64,000 nucleotides of DNA from Hypoxylon rubiginosum (GCA_902806565.1 CADCXA010000055.1:248001-312000); one strand, 5' to 3'; shown: positions 32,586 through 43,844, counted from the stretch's first letter. Numbers and translations: made by a program. The notes: generated by a model from the letters alone, not told the origin.

Positions 32586-33294
32586 ATGACTTCCGCACAA
32601 GACAGCGCAGAGCGTTTTCAAGATATCAAGTATGATCAGCTGGAAAATCCGAGTTCTCCATCACGATTCCGAATAGAGGTACTTCGCTCCAAACTATGGC
32701 CCTTTGCAGCTGGCATCAGTACGACTCTGGTCATTTTTCTACTCATCCTGCTAGTCCGTCCTTCACATACGACGCAGACGAAAACATCACAGGAAATCGA
32801 GGATGAATATTGGAACCACTGTGGCCGCTCCAGCGCAGTTGCTATGGCTCGTGGCTGTCTCATGGAGCCAAACTTCTACGGATTCTTTCCATCTCGATGT
32901 GTCTTCCCGGAACTCACCGAACAATATCCCGTTTTTGACGACAGGACGTGGTATTCGGACGTGAACTTGACGCAGGAGATACCAACAAAGGATCTCTGGG
33001 AGGGGAAGCATGTCAAGATTTACACGAAGCGGTTAGTGAAGCTCATGGTAACACAGATTATTCCCCTCTCGTAAGCTGACGTGGATATCTAGGATGCATG
33101 GCGAACATTGCTTATTCCAGTGGAGAAAGCTCCGCTATGGGATGGAGAATGAAAAGGAATTTCTTGATACGAAGACGTTTAGCGGTCATCACGCAAAGCA
33201 CTGTGCCGATCAGCTATCGGAACGTTGCGAGGGCGCGGAAGATAAAACCGAAGTTGAGCTAGGGTTCTATCACTGTAAGAAGACTATCTGGTAG
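32586..33294 (+). CDS. Membrane protein with two HxxHC motifs, divergent UstYa-like
   Basis: Two exons, 32586-33031 and 33093-33294, give 215 residues. A polar N-terminus precedes one membrane helix (LWPFAAGISTTLVIFLLILL, about residues 38-57), so this is a type II, lumen-facing arrangement. The lumenal part has YWNHCGRSSAVAMARGCLME, then a Trp/Asp-rich stretch. Exon 2 has HGEHCLFQWRK and HHAKHCADQL; both contain HxxHC. UstYa/DUF3328 proteins share the single helix plus paired HxxHC layout and are oxidative cyclases or hydroxylase-like enzymes in fungal RiPP pathways. Here the CG...GC block and FQWRK context differ from canonical UstYa, placing it in a related fungal family with no name known to me. 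It reads in tandem with the canonical UstYa-like gene 504 bp downstream. Catalysis is inferred. Confidence 0.75.
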
Positions 33295-33798
33295 CTATCT
33301 CGTAGGGGTATAGCTTTGGACAGCTCTAGGCTCCAAAAGCCCTTGACATAGCATAGCTTAAACTCACGTCAATATATGCATGCATCGCGAACGGAACGCG
33401 GAGAGCCACATGGCTAGCTCGGCCGAGCACGCTGGATAGACAGATAGATCTGCCGTAGGTTACTGGTAGAGATTCCCGTGAGTCTGCTTACATGCATAGT
33501 GACCTTCCCCATCTAGTAGTGAACGGCACTGCACGCGTAAGGCATAAGAGCGCCACGGGAGGTCAAATACGCCTCGTAATATATAAGCAGCCCGCATCAT
33601 CTCTTAATTGACCGAGTTGCCAGGCTGCCAAGGAGATGGGATGCATATTGGAGTACCCCAGGCATGACGGAGCTTGAACCCTGCATGACATGCGGAAGAG
33701 TGGTGAACTACATCACCTTTCTCGCAAAAGCCATCCCGTTCCCCTTTCTACTCCCACCTTTGAGTTTCTAGGTGATAATCGATAGAAGAGAAGAGCTC
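33295..33798. other. Intergenic between the two UstYa-like genes
   Basis: 504 bp. It should hold the promoter of the downstream gene. No additional open frame is credible. Confidence 0.6.
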
Positions 33799-34869
33799 AT
33801 GGCGGCATCCTCAGACTATCCGGAAAGCAAAGATGAGTCGTCAACAGCTAGATTACTTCCTTCTGATGATGGCTCGTATGACTCCGAAACGCTGGAAAGA
33901 TCAAGACTGAATTCTTGGAGCACGACACGATGGATAATACTTCTCATTATTTCCGTTCTTTCCACCAATGTTATAAGCATAGTATTAACATACCAACTCA
34001 CCCACCACTCTCATGGCGGTAGTCAAAGCGTATCTGAGCCCCCTATAGGTGTAGCGCCACTGCTACGCAGTTTATCCCGTGAAGCGAAGCCTACCAGAGT
34101 CAACACACCATTTTATAATCGAGAGAAAAGTATATATAGGGAACACGAATCGCCCTCAACAGAGGCGGCTTGGTTGGAACTGACCCAGATTCGTAAGTGA
34201 TTTATATCTTCACTCTTAAGGGCAAAATTAGTATGTAATTGCTAATCAATAGCCTCTAGACGCCGGCCTTCTTCTAGTGTCCAAGGAGGATGCCGAGGAC
34301 TCGGGAATTGACCAAGAAACTCATGCCTACTTCGACAATCCTGAGAAAGGACTTGTCGGTTACCCAGTACTCATCGAAGCTACCCACCAACTGCACTGTC
34401 TGGTACGCTTTCACTACTCCTATCACTATTATTAAGCTTTTATGCATTTGGTACTAACGACGCCGGTTTCAGAATCTGCTAAGGCGATACTCGTATTTCA
34501 ACTTCAACTACACCAGCGAAACGGAGCATGTAGCTCTCTCAGGAACTACCGAGTACTACCAGAAGCTCCACGTTGGTATGCTGATATTAGATTAATTACT
34601 GTAATCTTGACTTATAAGGCTAACTTGACATTACAGACCACTGTGTAGAATATCTTCGCTATAGATTGATGTGTACTGCTGACGTCGGGATTGTCCCGTT
34701 CGTATGGGCGGGCAAGAGCGGCAAACTGACTGCGGACATGGATCGCATGCATACGTGTCGGGACTATGAGGCGGTTAGGCAGTTTGTTAAGCAGAATTCT
34801 ATTCCCCGACCGACAAACGGCGAGGTCAAACCTAAGCCGGGAGACCACGTTGTGGATGACTACATCTAG
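33799..34869 (+). CDS. UstYa-like (DUF3328) protein
   Basis: Four exons (33799-34192, 34260-34402, 34473-34575, 34637-34869) give 290 residues. The ATG at 33799 (MAASSDYPESKDE) is preferred; an upstream GTG-led extension is ignored. One membrane helix (WIILLIISVLSTNVISIVL) follows about 45 polar residues. The lumenal domain carries the family hallmarks: LLLVSKEDAEDSGI, then PVLIEATHQLHCLNLLRR with the first HxxHC, and LHVDHCVEYLRYRLMCTADV with the second. Members such as UstYa/UstYb act in ustiloxin, phomopsin, asperipin and cyclochlorotine pathways, where they oxidise or cyclise peptide cores. All three introns have good donors; the first has a GCTAATC branch site. With the neighbour upstream and the small secreted protein, it could form a compact peptide-processing locus. 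Confidence 0.85.
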
Positions 34870-35209
34870 GCAGAAAGCAAACGACAGTCGAGGAACAGTA
34901 TCTGATCTGAATACCGAGGGTTGCTCAAGACCAAATCACGAGCGAGTAAATAACACGCACAGTACCTACTCATTTGCGTGTCTACCTACGTCGAGGTCTA
35001 TCCAAACTTTAGATGAATGCTATGGTACATTCAACTGACTATGGCCTTAACAAACAAACAATTTGACACAAAGAATCGTGCTGCATGCCAATTTAAAAAG
35101 TCCCTCTCTAAAAATAGAGGTCATTATTCATGTTTGAAAGAGTGAGTAATGACATTGTCCGGATGATTGGCAACTAAGAAAGGGGGTCACGAGATCTAGA
35201 TCATTTACT
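34870..35209. other. Intergenic before the transposon
   Basis: 340 bp between the UstYa-like stop and the left transposon end. Nothing recognisable. Confidence 0.6.
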
Positions 35210-35305
35210 CGGAGTAAGTTAAACCACCAGGTCAGGACCACCCCACATAGGGATCACCACTTTTACATACAAAATGCCCATTTTCGCAAGCCTATATTTA
35301 ATCAA
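35210..35305 (+). repeat. Left terminal inverted repeat
   Basis: 96 bp beginning CGGAGTAAGTTAAACCACC; reverse complement of 35935-36030 apart from one base. Confidence 0.92.
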
Positions 35306-35934
35306 CAGAAATAGGTAAAAATGAATAGGCTTGGTATTCGTATATGGTAAGTGCTCCCCAAGATGTAGAAAAAATACAATTCAAAAAAACGCGCTATTAG
35401 TAGCGAAATAAGGGTTTAAATTTTGAAATTCCATCTCCCATATAAATTACTAGTAATACCAATAAAGGGAATATGTAATTAAATAAATATTATTAAATTT
35501 AAGCTCTAGGTATATCTAATTGAAGCACGCTTAATGTATTATTTTGAAAGGTTTTAAGCTTGTTAGAAGTTTTTACAATTAATTAATGAAATATATAGTT
35601 TTGGTAATATATTCTCCTATATAAATCTAAGTATCAAAATCCCCACCACGCGATAGTTAAATCGGAAAAATAGCTACATGCTTTTTAATAATATTTGCAA
35701 GTGTTTCTGAGCTTACTCAATCTTATAAAACTCATTTAATCCAGGGATATCAGCTTTGCGATTTAATACGAATTTTATTTGCTTTCCTAGTAATTTGTAT
35801 GGGAAACGGAACTTTAATTTTCGAACCTTCATTTCGCGGCCAATAACGCGTTTTTTTAGATGAAACGTTTTTCACAGCTTAGAGACTACGTTTATTATAC
35901 GAATGTTAGAGCCATTCATTTTTATCTATTTTCA

Positions 35935-36030
35935 TTGATTAAATATAGGCTTGCGAAAATGGGTATTTTGTATGTAAAAGTGGTGATCCCTATGTGGGGT
36001 GGTCCTGACCTGGTGGTTTAACTTACTCCG
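35935..36030 (-). repeat. Right terminal inverted repeat
   Basis: 96 bp ending GGTGGTTTAACTTACTCCG; reverse complement of 35210-35305 apart from one base. Confidence 0.92.
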
Positions 36031-36593
36031 GATTATCTAAGCAGCTGACCATGTCTCTCCAAAACTTCATCAATCAACTCTCAACAAGTGTATAAGATCT
36101 GGTACTACCCATAATCATGATAAAAAGAGGCTTGGGGGTTAGGCAGCATGTTGGGATGGTAAATACTCGTAGGTGGCGTCCTAGTCCGTCCGTCTTGACG
36201 CCGAAACTTCCTGTCATCCCATCAGAAACACATTCAGCGGGATGAGTCTACAAAGAACAAACAAAATAGAAAATGACTAAAGAGAGACAGTGAGGCCGTT
36301 GTGAGTAACAGGATAGTCATCAGCTCTGATGAAGGCTCCATGTACCTAGGAGGTCGACATCCATAAAAACCTCAGTCTATATTTACCTCCTTTCTTTCAA
36401 CATTAAAAATAGAAGCCGTGGCAATTCGTTCAGGTACGCATTTCTTTGTCAAATTTCCATGTGCCTATACCCCCTTCTTTTTGGGCGTGCGGATTCTTTA
36501 TATGGCACATTGATACAGCACGGGTATGCACGAGGTATTAATAAATATAGTAGCAGGTGAACAATCGTTTGTCTTCGCTAGACCCTCGAAACC
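36031..36593. other. Intergenic, transposon to F-box-like gene
   Basis: 563 bp without a gene. It contains TGTACCTAGGAGG at 36342-36354 and presumably the promoter of the next gene. Confidence 0.6.
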
Positions 36594-38020
36594 ATGACAT
36601 TCTCTAAACACGAACCCCACGGGGGCCGGCAAGGTCGGCCTGCATCTATCGAGACCCTTCATAGGGACGGTATGCTCTCTATCATTGGGCAAATATCGGA
36701 CGTCGAGTCTCTAGTGAACTTGATCAGAGCATCTCCTAATGCGGTGCGACACTTTCGCTCCTACGAGGGAGTTACTTGTCAAGACTTGCTCATCAGAGAA
36801 CTTGGTCCCTATCTGCCTATTGCAGTCGCGCGGCTCGAAGCGTCCAAAGCAGAATGGAGGCCAAAAAGGCCATTGACATGGAATGTCGACCAAGCCGACG
36901 AATACAGCCTCAAACTAAACCACTTCTGCAATCACTACCTATCGGGTCGAGCGACTGAACTACGGGTTTCTGCAAAGTACTTCACTCTTGAAGGAACCCT
37001 CAAGTTATTGGCATTTCATCGCTGTGTCTCCGACTGGACGAGTGGAATCTCCCTCCGCATGATACAACAACCAGTTGAATCTGAATTCAAATACTCTAAC
37101 AAGCCATACGAGCGCCAAATCAATGATCAGGAACGATATCGAGTTATGAAAATGCTCTACGTAACGGAGATTGTCAGCACACTGCTTCCACAGAGACGCG
37201 AACTAAAGGGCAAGGAACCGGACAAAGATTGGGAAACCTTTTGGAGGTGCTTTGCTCCGTGGGAATTTTCCCAATACTTGGAGATGCAGACGATGATATT
37301 TGAGTTCCTCAGAGTTTGTAAGCTGTGAATATTTAGAATCTCGCGAAGCCTGTGCTAACTTGCGAAGTGAAACCATTCGCGCACGGCTTACCTTCGAGAA
37401 AGCCTCTCTCCGAGCTATATGTGTATATGCGTCGGATGCATCAAGAGGGAAGTCGTGACTGGATACACTTCTACGAAATTCTTGCCTTCCAGGCAGGACT
37501 CGAGACATTGAAGCCAGCGGTTGATGCTTACCTGTTAAAGCCTTATTCGCTGTCGAAACTCTTTCGCATTGTCGACGATTTCGTCGAGCATCCAGAAATG
37601 CGCTTTCAGTGGTGTTGCAGGTATATCATCCAGTGGAATTGGAGGATGAACGCGACCGACGTGTACCGGATCTATCCAGAGTACAAGGACATATGGCTAG
37701 AGCAGGTGAACGTCCCCAGCGGGGATTTCGTGGCATACTCGTTCGACACCACGCACGTCGAAGAGAAATACGGCGAGTCCGATGAGGGGCCGCTTGCTTG
37801 CTGGCTTTACGATATATTGCGGTACGGGGAGCGACATGGGCAAGACGGGTTTAGGCTGCGTGATGATCCTAGCTTCCTCATGACCTCCTTTTGGGATCGA
37901 GCTCGCTGGGACACAGGAATCGATTCAGGGATGCCATCCATGATGGATATGAAAAGGGACGCTTCAACCCGGTCCCTCACAGACCGTGACAGGATAGTTC
38001 TTACAGCCAATATAGAATGA
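36594..38020 (+). CDS. F-box-like fungal protein of unknown function
   Basis: Two exons, 36594-37317 and 37368-38020, give 458 residues. The 50-bp intron has donor GTAAGC, a GTGCTAAC branch site and an AAG acceptor. The N-terminus after 25 polar residues reads HRDGMLSIIGQISDVESLVNLIRASPNAVRHF, the shape of the F-box-like helix bundle that opens many lineage-specific fungal proteins (usually LPxELxxxIxxxLxDxxSLxxLxxASP). No leucine-rich or other substrate-binding repeat is recognised in the remaining helical, Trp/Tyr-rich part. Such proteins are thought to be SCF ubiquitin-ligase adaptors, but that is family-level inference. It sits beside another F-box-like/DUF7730-like gene and a transposon in an accessory region. 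Confidence 0.72.
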
Positions 38021-38529
38021 GAATCTATCAAGTAATATACAATAACCACCTCTGGGTAGAGATGGTCCATAAGCCACAAGAGTAAAGACTCATTTGCAAA
38101 ATTATGAAAAAGGTAGTAAGCAGTGTTTGAAAGAGCGAGCCTCGGGTTAGGGAAAGATCATCTTGAAATGAATTTATCATCTTCATGTTGCCATCCATTG
38201 ATCAGGCCTAATTCCTTTTATTCGACAGGCCTCACTTGGAGATATTCGATGATTGCATCTGCGAGCTCGTTGTTGGTTGCAAGTCTTAGCTTTGGCTTCT
38301 AAATTTATATTACAATTATCTTGCGATTCGGATATATTCTACAACATGCGAGGCTTCCAGCGCAAGTTTAATGTGAAACTCCATATCTTAATTCATAGAG
38401 CTGGAATTGAAACACCGTAATAAAACATGCGACACCCTTAATTTTATGATTCAAACACACCGCCCGACGCCCGACACCCGACAGAATGTAAGGGGGGGAT
38501 CTGCACCCCCTTTTTAATATGGGTCATCC
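38021..38529. other. Intergenic between convergent genes
   Basis: 509 bp containing the 3' ends of two convergent genes. Nothing else is seen. Confidence 0.6.
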
Positions 38530-39297
38530 CTAATATGATAGGCATAACTGCGTCTTGAGGAACTCGGTCAGGCCCCTCTCGATCGACGCGGACAGGGCCG
38601 CAAAAATGATCATATTCGTCGACGAGGGCGGGGGGCAGTAGTGGACGTCGGGCAGGATCTCGAGCTCCTCGAGCCCGCGGATGTGGAGCAGCTCCTCGAC
38701 CCAGTCGAGGCTCTCGTGCTTGATGTCGAAGAGCAGCTTGAGGTCGGCGGCGGTGAACTCCTTGGGGCCCTCCCACGTCGTGCTGGGGCGGCCGCCCTGG
38801 ACGACGAGCCGCAGCTTGCGGATGGACCCCTGCTCTTGCAGGAACCGGCACACGTTCCGCCACTCGCTGCGGTCGTTGTCGTAGGGCGGCACCGGCCCCC
38901 GCTTGTACAGCGAGATCTCCCGGATCAGCTGGCGGCTCGACGGCGTCAGGTCCGACAGGAAGGGCTCGACGGCCTCGATGTCGCTCCCGAAGTCGAACGT
39001 GTGCCCTCTGTAGAGCACGTACGACGTCTCCTCGTAGATCGCCCTGCTGACCCGCATGATGGCGGCGCAGAAGCTGGTGCCTTCCGTGTCGAGTCGGTAG
39101 GTGGTGTCGTAGCAGCGGCGGTGGAACGTCTTGTCCAGCACGTAATATCTGCTGCGACGTCTGTGCTCCGCCTTGGGCAATTTCCCAGCATTTCCGTTCC
39201 GGATGCACAGCTGCTTATTCCCGCCATCGTCAAAAAGGTAGTCGTAGATCATCATTCGCACCTCCACCGGCGCGCGCATGAGCGGTGAGCATTCCAT
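38530..39297 (-). CDS. DUF7730/F-box-like fungal protein
   Basis: A single-exon gene of 255 residues. The N-terminus, MECSPLMRAPVEVRMMIYDYLFDDG, fits the LPxEVRxxIYxxL opening shared by fungal DUF7730, 2EXR and F-box-like proteins. A second conserved patch, CAAIMRVSRAIYEETSYVLY, followed by GHTFDFGSDIEAVEPFL, is also typical of that superfamily, where a list of former residents of the cell-surface or nuclear compartment is unknown. The gene is strongly GC-rich relative to its flanks, which creates long spurious frames on other strands. The function is unknown. It converges on the F-box-like gene to its left. Confidence 0.78.
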   Translation of the reverse strand: MECSPLMRAPVEVRMMIYDYLFDDGGNKQLCIRNGNAGKLPKAEHRRRSRYYVLDKTFHRRCYDTTYRLDTEGTSFCAAIMRVSRAIYEETSYVLYRGHTFDFGSDIEAVEPFLSDLTPSSRQLIREISLYKRGPVPPYDNDRSEWRNVCRFLQEQGSIRKLRLVVQGGRPSTTWEGPKEFTAADLKLLFDIKHESLDWVEELLHIRGLEELEILPDVHYCPPPSSTNMIIFAALSASIERGLTEFLKTQLCLSY

Positions 39298-41147
39298 TGT
39301 GTCCTCGGCAAATTGTATATCCTCGACGAATTGTATCCCCGACTAAGAGTCCTCGTCGATTGGGTCTTCGAGTCTTGCCTTTAGGTAGATAACTAGTAGG
39401 TAGCTAGCTAGCAGAGTGGCGTAATTTAGGGAGAAGGCGATTCAATTTTGAAATGGAGCGAAGGAACTGATGGGTGTGCGTATGGACTTAAATAGGGGGG
39501 AAGAAGAAGATAGATGAGAAGCGGGAAAAAATAAAAGATGAGTTGTTGACTAAACATGTCGGTCGCGTCGAACAACGTGACTCTTATGCATCTGTCCTTC
39601 CGGGTTCTCAATTGGGCCGACAAGGTCGCATATGTCACATAGCGTATGGTATCAGGGCGAATAATACATCTACTGTACCTATGTGCTACCCAACAAAGTC
39701 GCTTTATTAATAGACTTTTTGCAGATGCAACAATGAACATCCAACGTTGGATATTTCGGCCGATTAGCAATTGCGGGTAAAATATTGCCCCTGATTCTCA
39801 ATCTCAACCCATACGTCAGGTTTTACATTGAGCTGATGATGGTCTGATGGACCACTTTGTCTGAGCTTCGATATCGCAAATATTGACGTGCAGGACCGAT
39901 CTGTACCGCTCTGACATTGTTGAATTTAAACAAATGTTCCCCTGGTCCCTCTTTTATCTCCGTAAGTTGACAGGTCAATAAATCATGTTGCGATGCTCCT
40001 TATTACCGGTCGTGTTTCGATGTCTTACTAAGTTCTCTCGCTTAATACCGCCCGGCCCTCGGTGACATAACGGGACCTCGGACTGGAGATACCGAGTAAC
40101 TACCGACCCAAAGATACTACTCGGGTCTGTACGACATGTGCCAATCAAACACCATCAACTTTCAACCACAATAGACTATTAGTAGTGTGTCTCGGATAGG
40201 GAAAAAAAAAAAGGAAGTAAGAAAGGAAAAAAAAACCACATGGATACCCCAAGGTATGTTTATACGTCGTGGTAAGGCTGTAAGGATACTGCTGATCTAT
40301 GCAAGCCATGGCAAGCCACGGCAAGGGGAGAAGTAATGATCTACTTTCGGGTTACGGTTATGCTACCTGAGATGCAAGGGACTATGTACCCTCTCCCCGA
40401 ACGAGATAAGCAAGCAGAGGTCTCTAGACCAATTAGGATTTAAGATCAGTCTACATCACGCTCTTTACGGGAATTCTGTTGTGCTACCCTCGGCCAATCA
40501 AACCGAGGTGCTTCGTGATGCAATTTCTTAGTTGGAGAGATCATAGGGGGTAGTACTGCGTGAAGTCTACACTTAACACATACCTACACATAGGTACCTA
40601 CCTCACGATAGGTTGATATATCTTATCAGACTTCATTAAAAGTCAGCTTCGATCCCATAAAGCAAGGGTAGGAAGGCGAGAGAAATTGCTGTCGATGCTT
40701 TGGAAAGGGAGCGGTGCTTACTAAGGCGACACGGGTCATATATTTCCACTCCTTACTTCTGTATCCTGTTTGTACCTGTCAAGATTGGGAAGCTTGCTGT
40801 ACATAGACTGGGTAATAGAGAAATTGTAGCTATTTAGCAGTGTATACTTCAAGTATACTTCAATTCGATTAAAGCTGACGGCTTATTTTCTAAAAGATAG
40901 AGTACTTCCTAGCATCAAGCCGACTTGTGTAACATTGAACACCACATTGACTGTTGGTTGCATGACTTCTTCACTGTCTTTGTTTTCTCGCAGCCTATCT
41001 CGTGTTAGATCGGACAGCAAGATGATAAAAAGTAGAGCCGACAGGTCTGCCAACCAACAACCTAACATCAAACACGATAAATATCGATCGACTTCAAGTC
41101 ACCCACACCCCTCCCCTCAAGAGGTAAGCTCTGTTCTTCTTAACATC
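39298..41147. other. Intergenic, 1.85 kb
   Basis: No supported gene. It includes an A-rich run (40201-40240) and ACATACCTACACATAGGTACCTACC near 40578-40602, a relative of the dispersed TACCTAGGTA motif. Confidence 0.5.
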
Positions 41148-41688
41148 ATGGCTGAACAGCAAATGCCACTTTTCAAGGCTTCGGTCCTCCACTACCGGGA
41201 TCAGTCGCACGACGAAGAGACCTGAACCAAATGGTACCTCAGGAGCATATACCGCGCTTCATTCCCATCGCCCATAGACACGGTATTGACCGTTGCGAGC
41301 TCATAAGTCACCTACCGTTTCATTCTGCGCAAAGGCTTTAGCCCGGTCGAGGAGGCAGCAATCCCACCTCTACTCTCTGAAAGTAGCTTGAAAAACACAG
41401 CACATTACCCCCGACGCCTTCAAGCAGCAGTTCCAAACCGACCTGGATCAGCTTAAGGGTGGCGGCGCCGAAGGCTGGAACATGGCGCCGCCCTATGACG
41501 CGGCCATTATCTACAGCGACCCGCAGAAGCTCCGCAACATGCTCAACGACCCGGACTGGAATGACAAGGTCGTGGCGTTCGAGAAGGGCTGGATCGACCA
41601 GACCAAGGTTGACGTGCAGATTGGCACTTAGACGACTTTTATCGAGGGTGGCAAGATTATTAACACGGTCACCAAGGAGTATGACTGA
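41148..41688 (+). pseudogene. Decayed EthD-domain gene
   Basis: The start MAEQQMPLFKASVLHYRDQS and the 3' part (DAFKQQFQTDLDQLKGG, YDAAIIYSDPQKLRNML, GWIDQTKVDVQIGT) are those of a fungal EthD-type dimeric alpha-beta barrel protein of about 150 residues. It is broken in at least three places: TGA at 41223-41225 where a Trp is expected, loss of phase shortly after (EHIPRFIPIAHRHGIDRCEL is readable only in another frame), and TAG at 41629-41631, a CAG-to-TAG type change. After that stop the frame continues TTFIEGGKIINTVTKEYD to a natural TGA at 41686-41688. A probable intron lies between about 41300 and 41410. EthD-like proteins often act as small dehydratases or accessory enzymes in polyketide pathways. 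Confidence 0.8.
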
Positions 41689-43151
41689 GAACTTGATTGT
41701 TTTACATATCAGTAGATGGGAACTACAGAAAGCAAGATGTAAATGGAATTGGGTGGTTATACCTTTTGATCCAGCACAGCCCGTCTTCAGCAAACGTTGC
41801 AGTAAAAAGGGGTGTCATAAAACCATCTTTACAGGTGTGTTACCTAGATGTGCTCGTCGGTGTCAGAACTTTGTACCCCGATTGAATTTAACCAAACGGC
41901 AGCAATTTATCATTCCGAGAACTGACTGAAATATGATTTCAATTCATCGCCGAGCTAGTAATTATAAATACGTAGGTACCAGCCCTTTACCAACTGTCGT
42001 TATTCTATATTGTTTTTCAGTGCTCCTTATAAGCTCAACGTATCTTAAAGAAACATCTTCGAAAGTGCTCTAAAGGAGTAGGATCGCATATGGCATGAAG
42101 GACTCCATTTTTAGACCCTAAACGATCATATTTCGAAGGACACAGAAACTAATAGTTCAAGGGAGTTATGTTAGGTACCAAAGGTTATATGACTTAAGGA
42201 GTGTCAATTAAAGATAGCATACCTAAACTTACATTCTTATATCAATCCCATTAGCAACGTCAGTACGACGTAGAGAATCCATGTAAGAAGCAGACATCCT
42301 TATACACAGTATCAGTTTTTAACAGTGATTCCCTTGCTATGGGGAACTAGCGAATATGTATGTATTATCGCTTTGATCTCCCGAACCGTGGCATCGCATA
42401 CTCAGCGCAAACGTCGTCCTGTAGACATTTTACCAGTTACGAATGCCACCGCAATATCGGTTTAGGCATGTTACCCACAGCAAGCATCCGAATTCAGTTA
42501 TAAGTGCTCATAGCAAGTGTTAAAAATAGGAAATGCTATTTGGCAGACGAAAGAAGGTTGTCTATTAGATAGGAGGTTTAGCACACCGGTCATGGCCAAG
42601 ACAAACACGACGTCTTAATCATTGACCTAATTATTACTTTGAACACTCGATGACGCAGTCAAAGATAACATCAAAGTAGGCTCTGCGAGAATGCAGTGCC
42701 GTTTAATTGTTTGCACGCCAAATTAGCCGACGACGATATAGGTCGGGGTACGAGAAGGAGGCGATAGAAATAGCCGCAGATCCATTGGTGCCCGTTCCCT
42801 GGAGGATCTGCCGACGACCAAGAATACAACCCATGACGACGATGGTTAATTTAATAAGGATATTGACGGATTAGGTAACGTCTACCAAGCTCCGAGAAAT
42901 TGGGGGGAGTTCCCCAGATTCGAAACGAGCTTTAATATAATTGTGATAGCTGAGGGCTGGCTGTCAATTAGGCTGGTAAATGACCCGAAGCAGCTTAGGT
43001 GTTGTAAAGGAGCTTGAACCATTGCCCATATATATATAAACGCATCCGTCCTTCGTCTGCAGCCTGGTTGGCGATGCTCCACTCAAACATTATCGAATCC
43101 CGAGTTGTCCAAATACCTATCCGCATCAGCAGCACGATAATCACGACCAAG
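41689..43151. other. Intergenic, upstream of the trefoil-like gene
   Basis: About 1.5 kb with no gene. A strong TATA element lies close to its right end. Confidence 0.55.
43029..43040 (+). promoter_or_regulatory. Probable TATA box of the secreted trefoil-like gene
   Basis: The AT tract TATATATATAAA begins about 120 bp upstream of the ATG at 43152, a reasonable distance for a fungal TATA box plus leader. Confidence 0.5.
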
Positions 43152-43844
43152 ATGTACGCAGCCTCTCTCATCGTCCTCGCGTTCGCCGCGACTGGCTTTG
43201 CCCAGGCCCCCGAGGGTTACCGCACCGTATACGTCACGTCGATGGTGGACCCCAAGTTTGTTCTGGTCCCCAAGGCCGCCACCGCCGGCAGCACCCTGGT
43301 CGTGTACGTCTCGTAACCCCTTACCATCTTTGGGGAAAAGGTCTGGTCTAACGTTTTGTTCTCCCTTGCCAGAAAGACGGCAGCCAATACCCCAGCGCAA
43401 CAATGGTACATCACGAGCAACAGCACCAAAATCCAGCTGGCGAGTACCACGCTGTGTCTAGATGCCGGTGCCTCCTGTGAGTATCAAACAGTATCATCCC
43501 CGCGAGGCCACTTCGATCTGACCCAATGAACCGAGCAGCCAACTGGAAGGACATGGCCAACATCTACGTCAACGAGTGCTCCGACACCGCCGACTCTCAG
43601 AAGTGGTTGGCCATGGCGGACGGACGTATCGCTCTCGAGAAGTCGAGCCCACGTAAGTGTTACAGGTCCCGTGTCTATGACGGTATCTATGCTCACACAA
43701 GAAACAGAGGAGTGCCTCGACCTTCAGTTCATGAGGGCCACGGAGAACAACCCGGTCGGTCTGTACAACTGTGCCGGTCTAGGAAACATTGGCGCGGCAG
43801 ACAAGGGCATCAACTGGCCGCTTACCGAAGTGACTGCTCCTTAA
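43152..43844 (+). CDS. Secreted beta-trefoil (ricin B lectin-like) protein
   Basis: Four exons (43152-43303, 43373-43476, 43539-43652, 43708-43844) give 168 residues. A signal peptide (MYAASLIVLAFAATGFAQA) precedes about 150 residues. The pattern of short beta repeats with Q-W ends, QQWYITSNSTKIQLASTTLC, then CSDTADSQKWLAMADGRIAL and CLDLQFMRATENNPVGLYNC, resembles the QxW repeats of ricin-B-type carbohydrate-binding trefoils. There is no N-glycosidase or other enzyme domain, so it would be a lectin-like or apoplastic binding protein. Six cysteines pair plausibly within repeats. All junction phases close, and intron 1 has a GTCTAACG branch site. Exon 4 is confirmed by a normal stop after the Pro-ending VTAP. 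Family assignment is by pattern, not search. Confidence 0.8.

Larger units (their letters stand above)
35210..36030. mobile_element. Non-autonomous DNA transposon with 96-bp terminal inverted repeats
   Basis: The segment is bounded by inverted repeats at 35210-35305 and 35935-36030, beginning CGGAGTAAGTTAAACC on both inward-reading ends. The arms match at 95 of 96 positions by eye, the single difference being ATGCCC against ATACCC. Weaker similarity continues inward. The roughly 630-bp interior is very AT-rich and encodes no recognisable transposase, so this is a MITE-like or deleted element. TA dinucleotides lie two to three bases outside both ends, compatible with a TA target duplication as in the Tc1/mariner or Fot/pogo groups, but this is not decisive. 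Near-identical arms indicate recent insertion, just downstream of the UstYa-like pair. Confidence 0.9.

Noticed and set aside
38444..39288. Frames of 254 codons (minus) and 215 codons (plus) over the DUF7730-like gene
   Set aside because: They are GC shadows; the chosen frame has the conserved N-terminal and central motifs.
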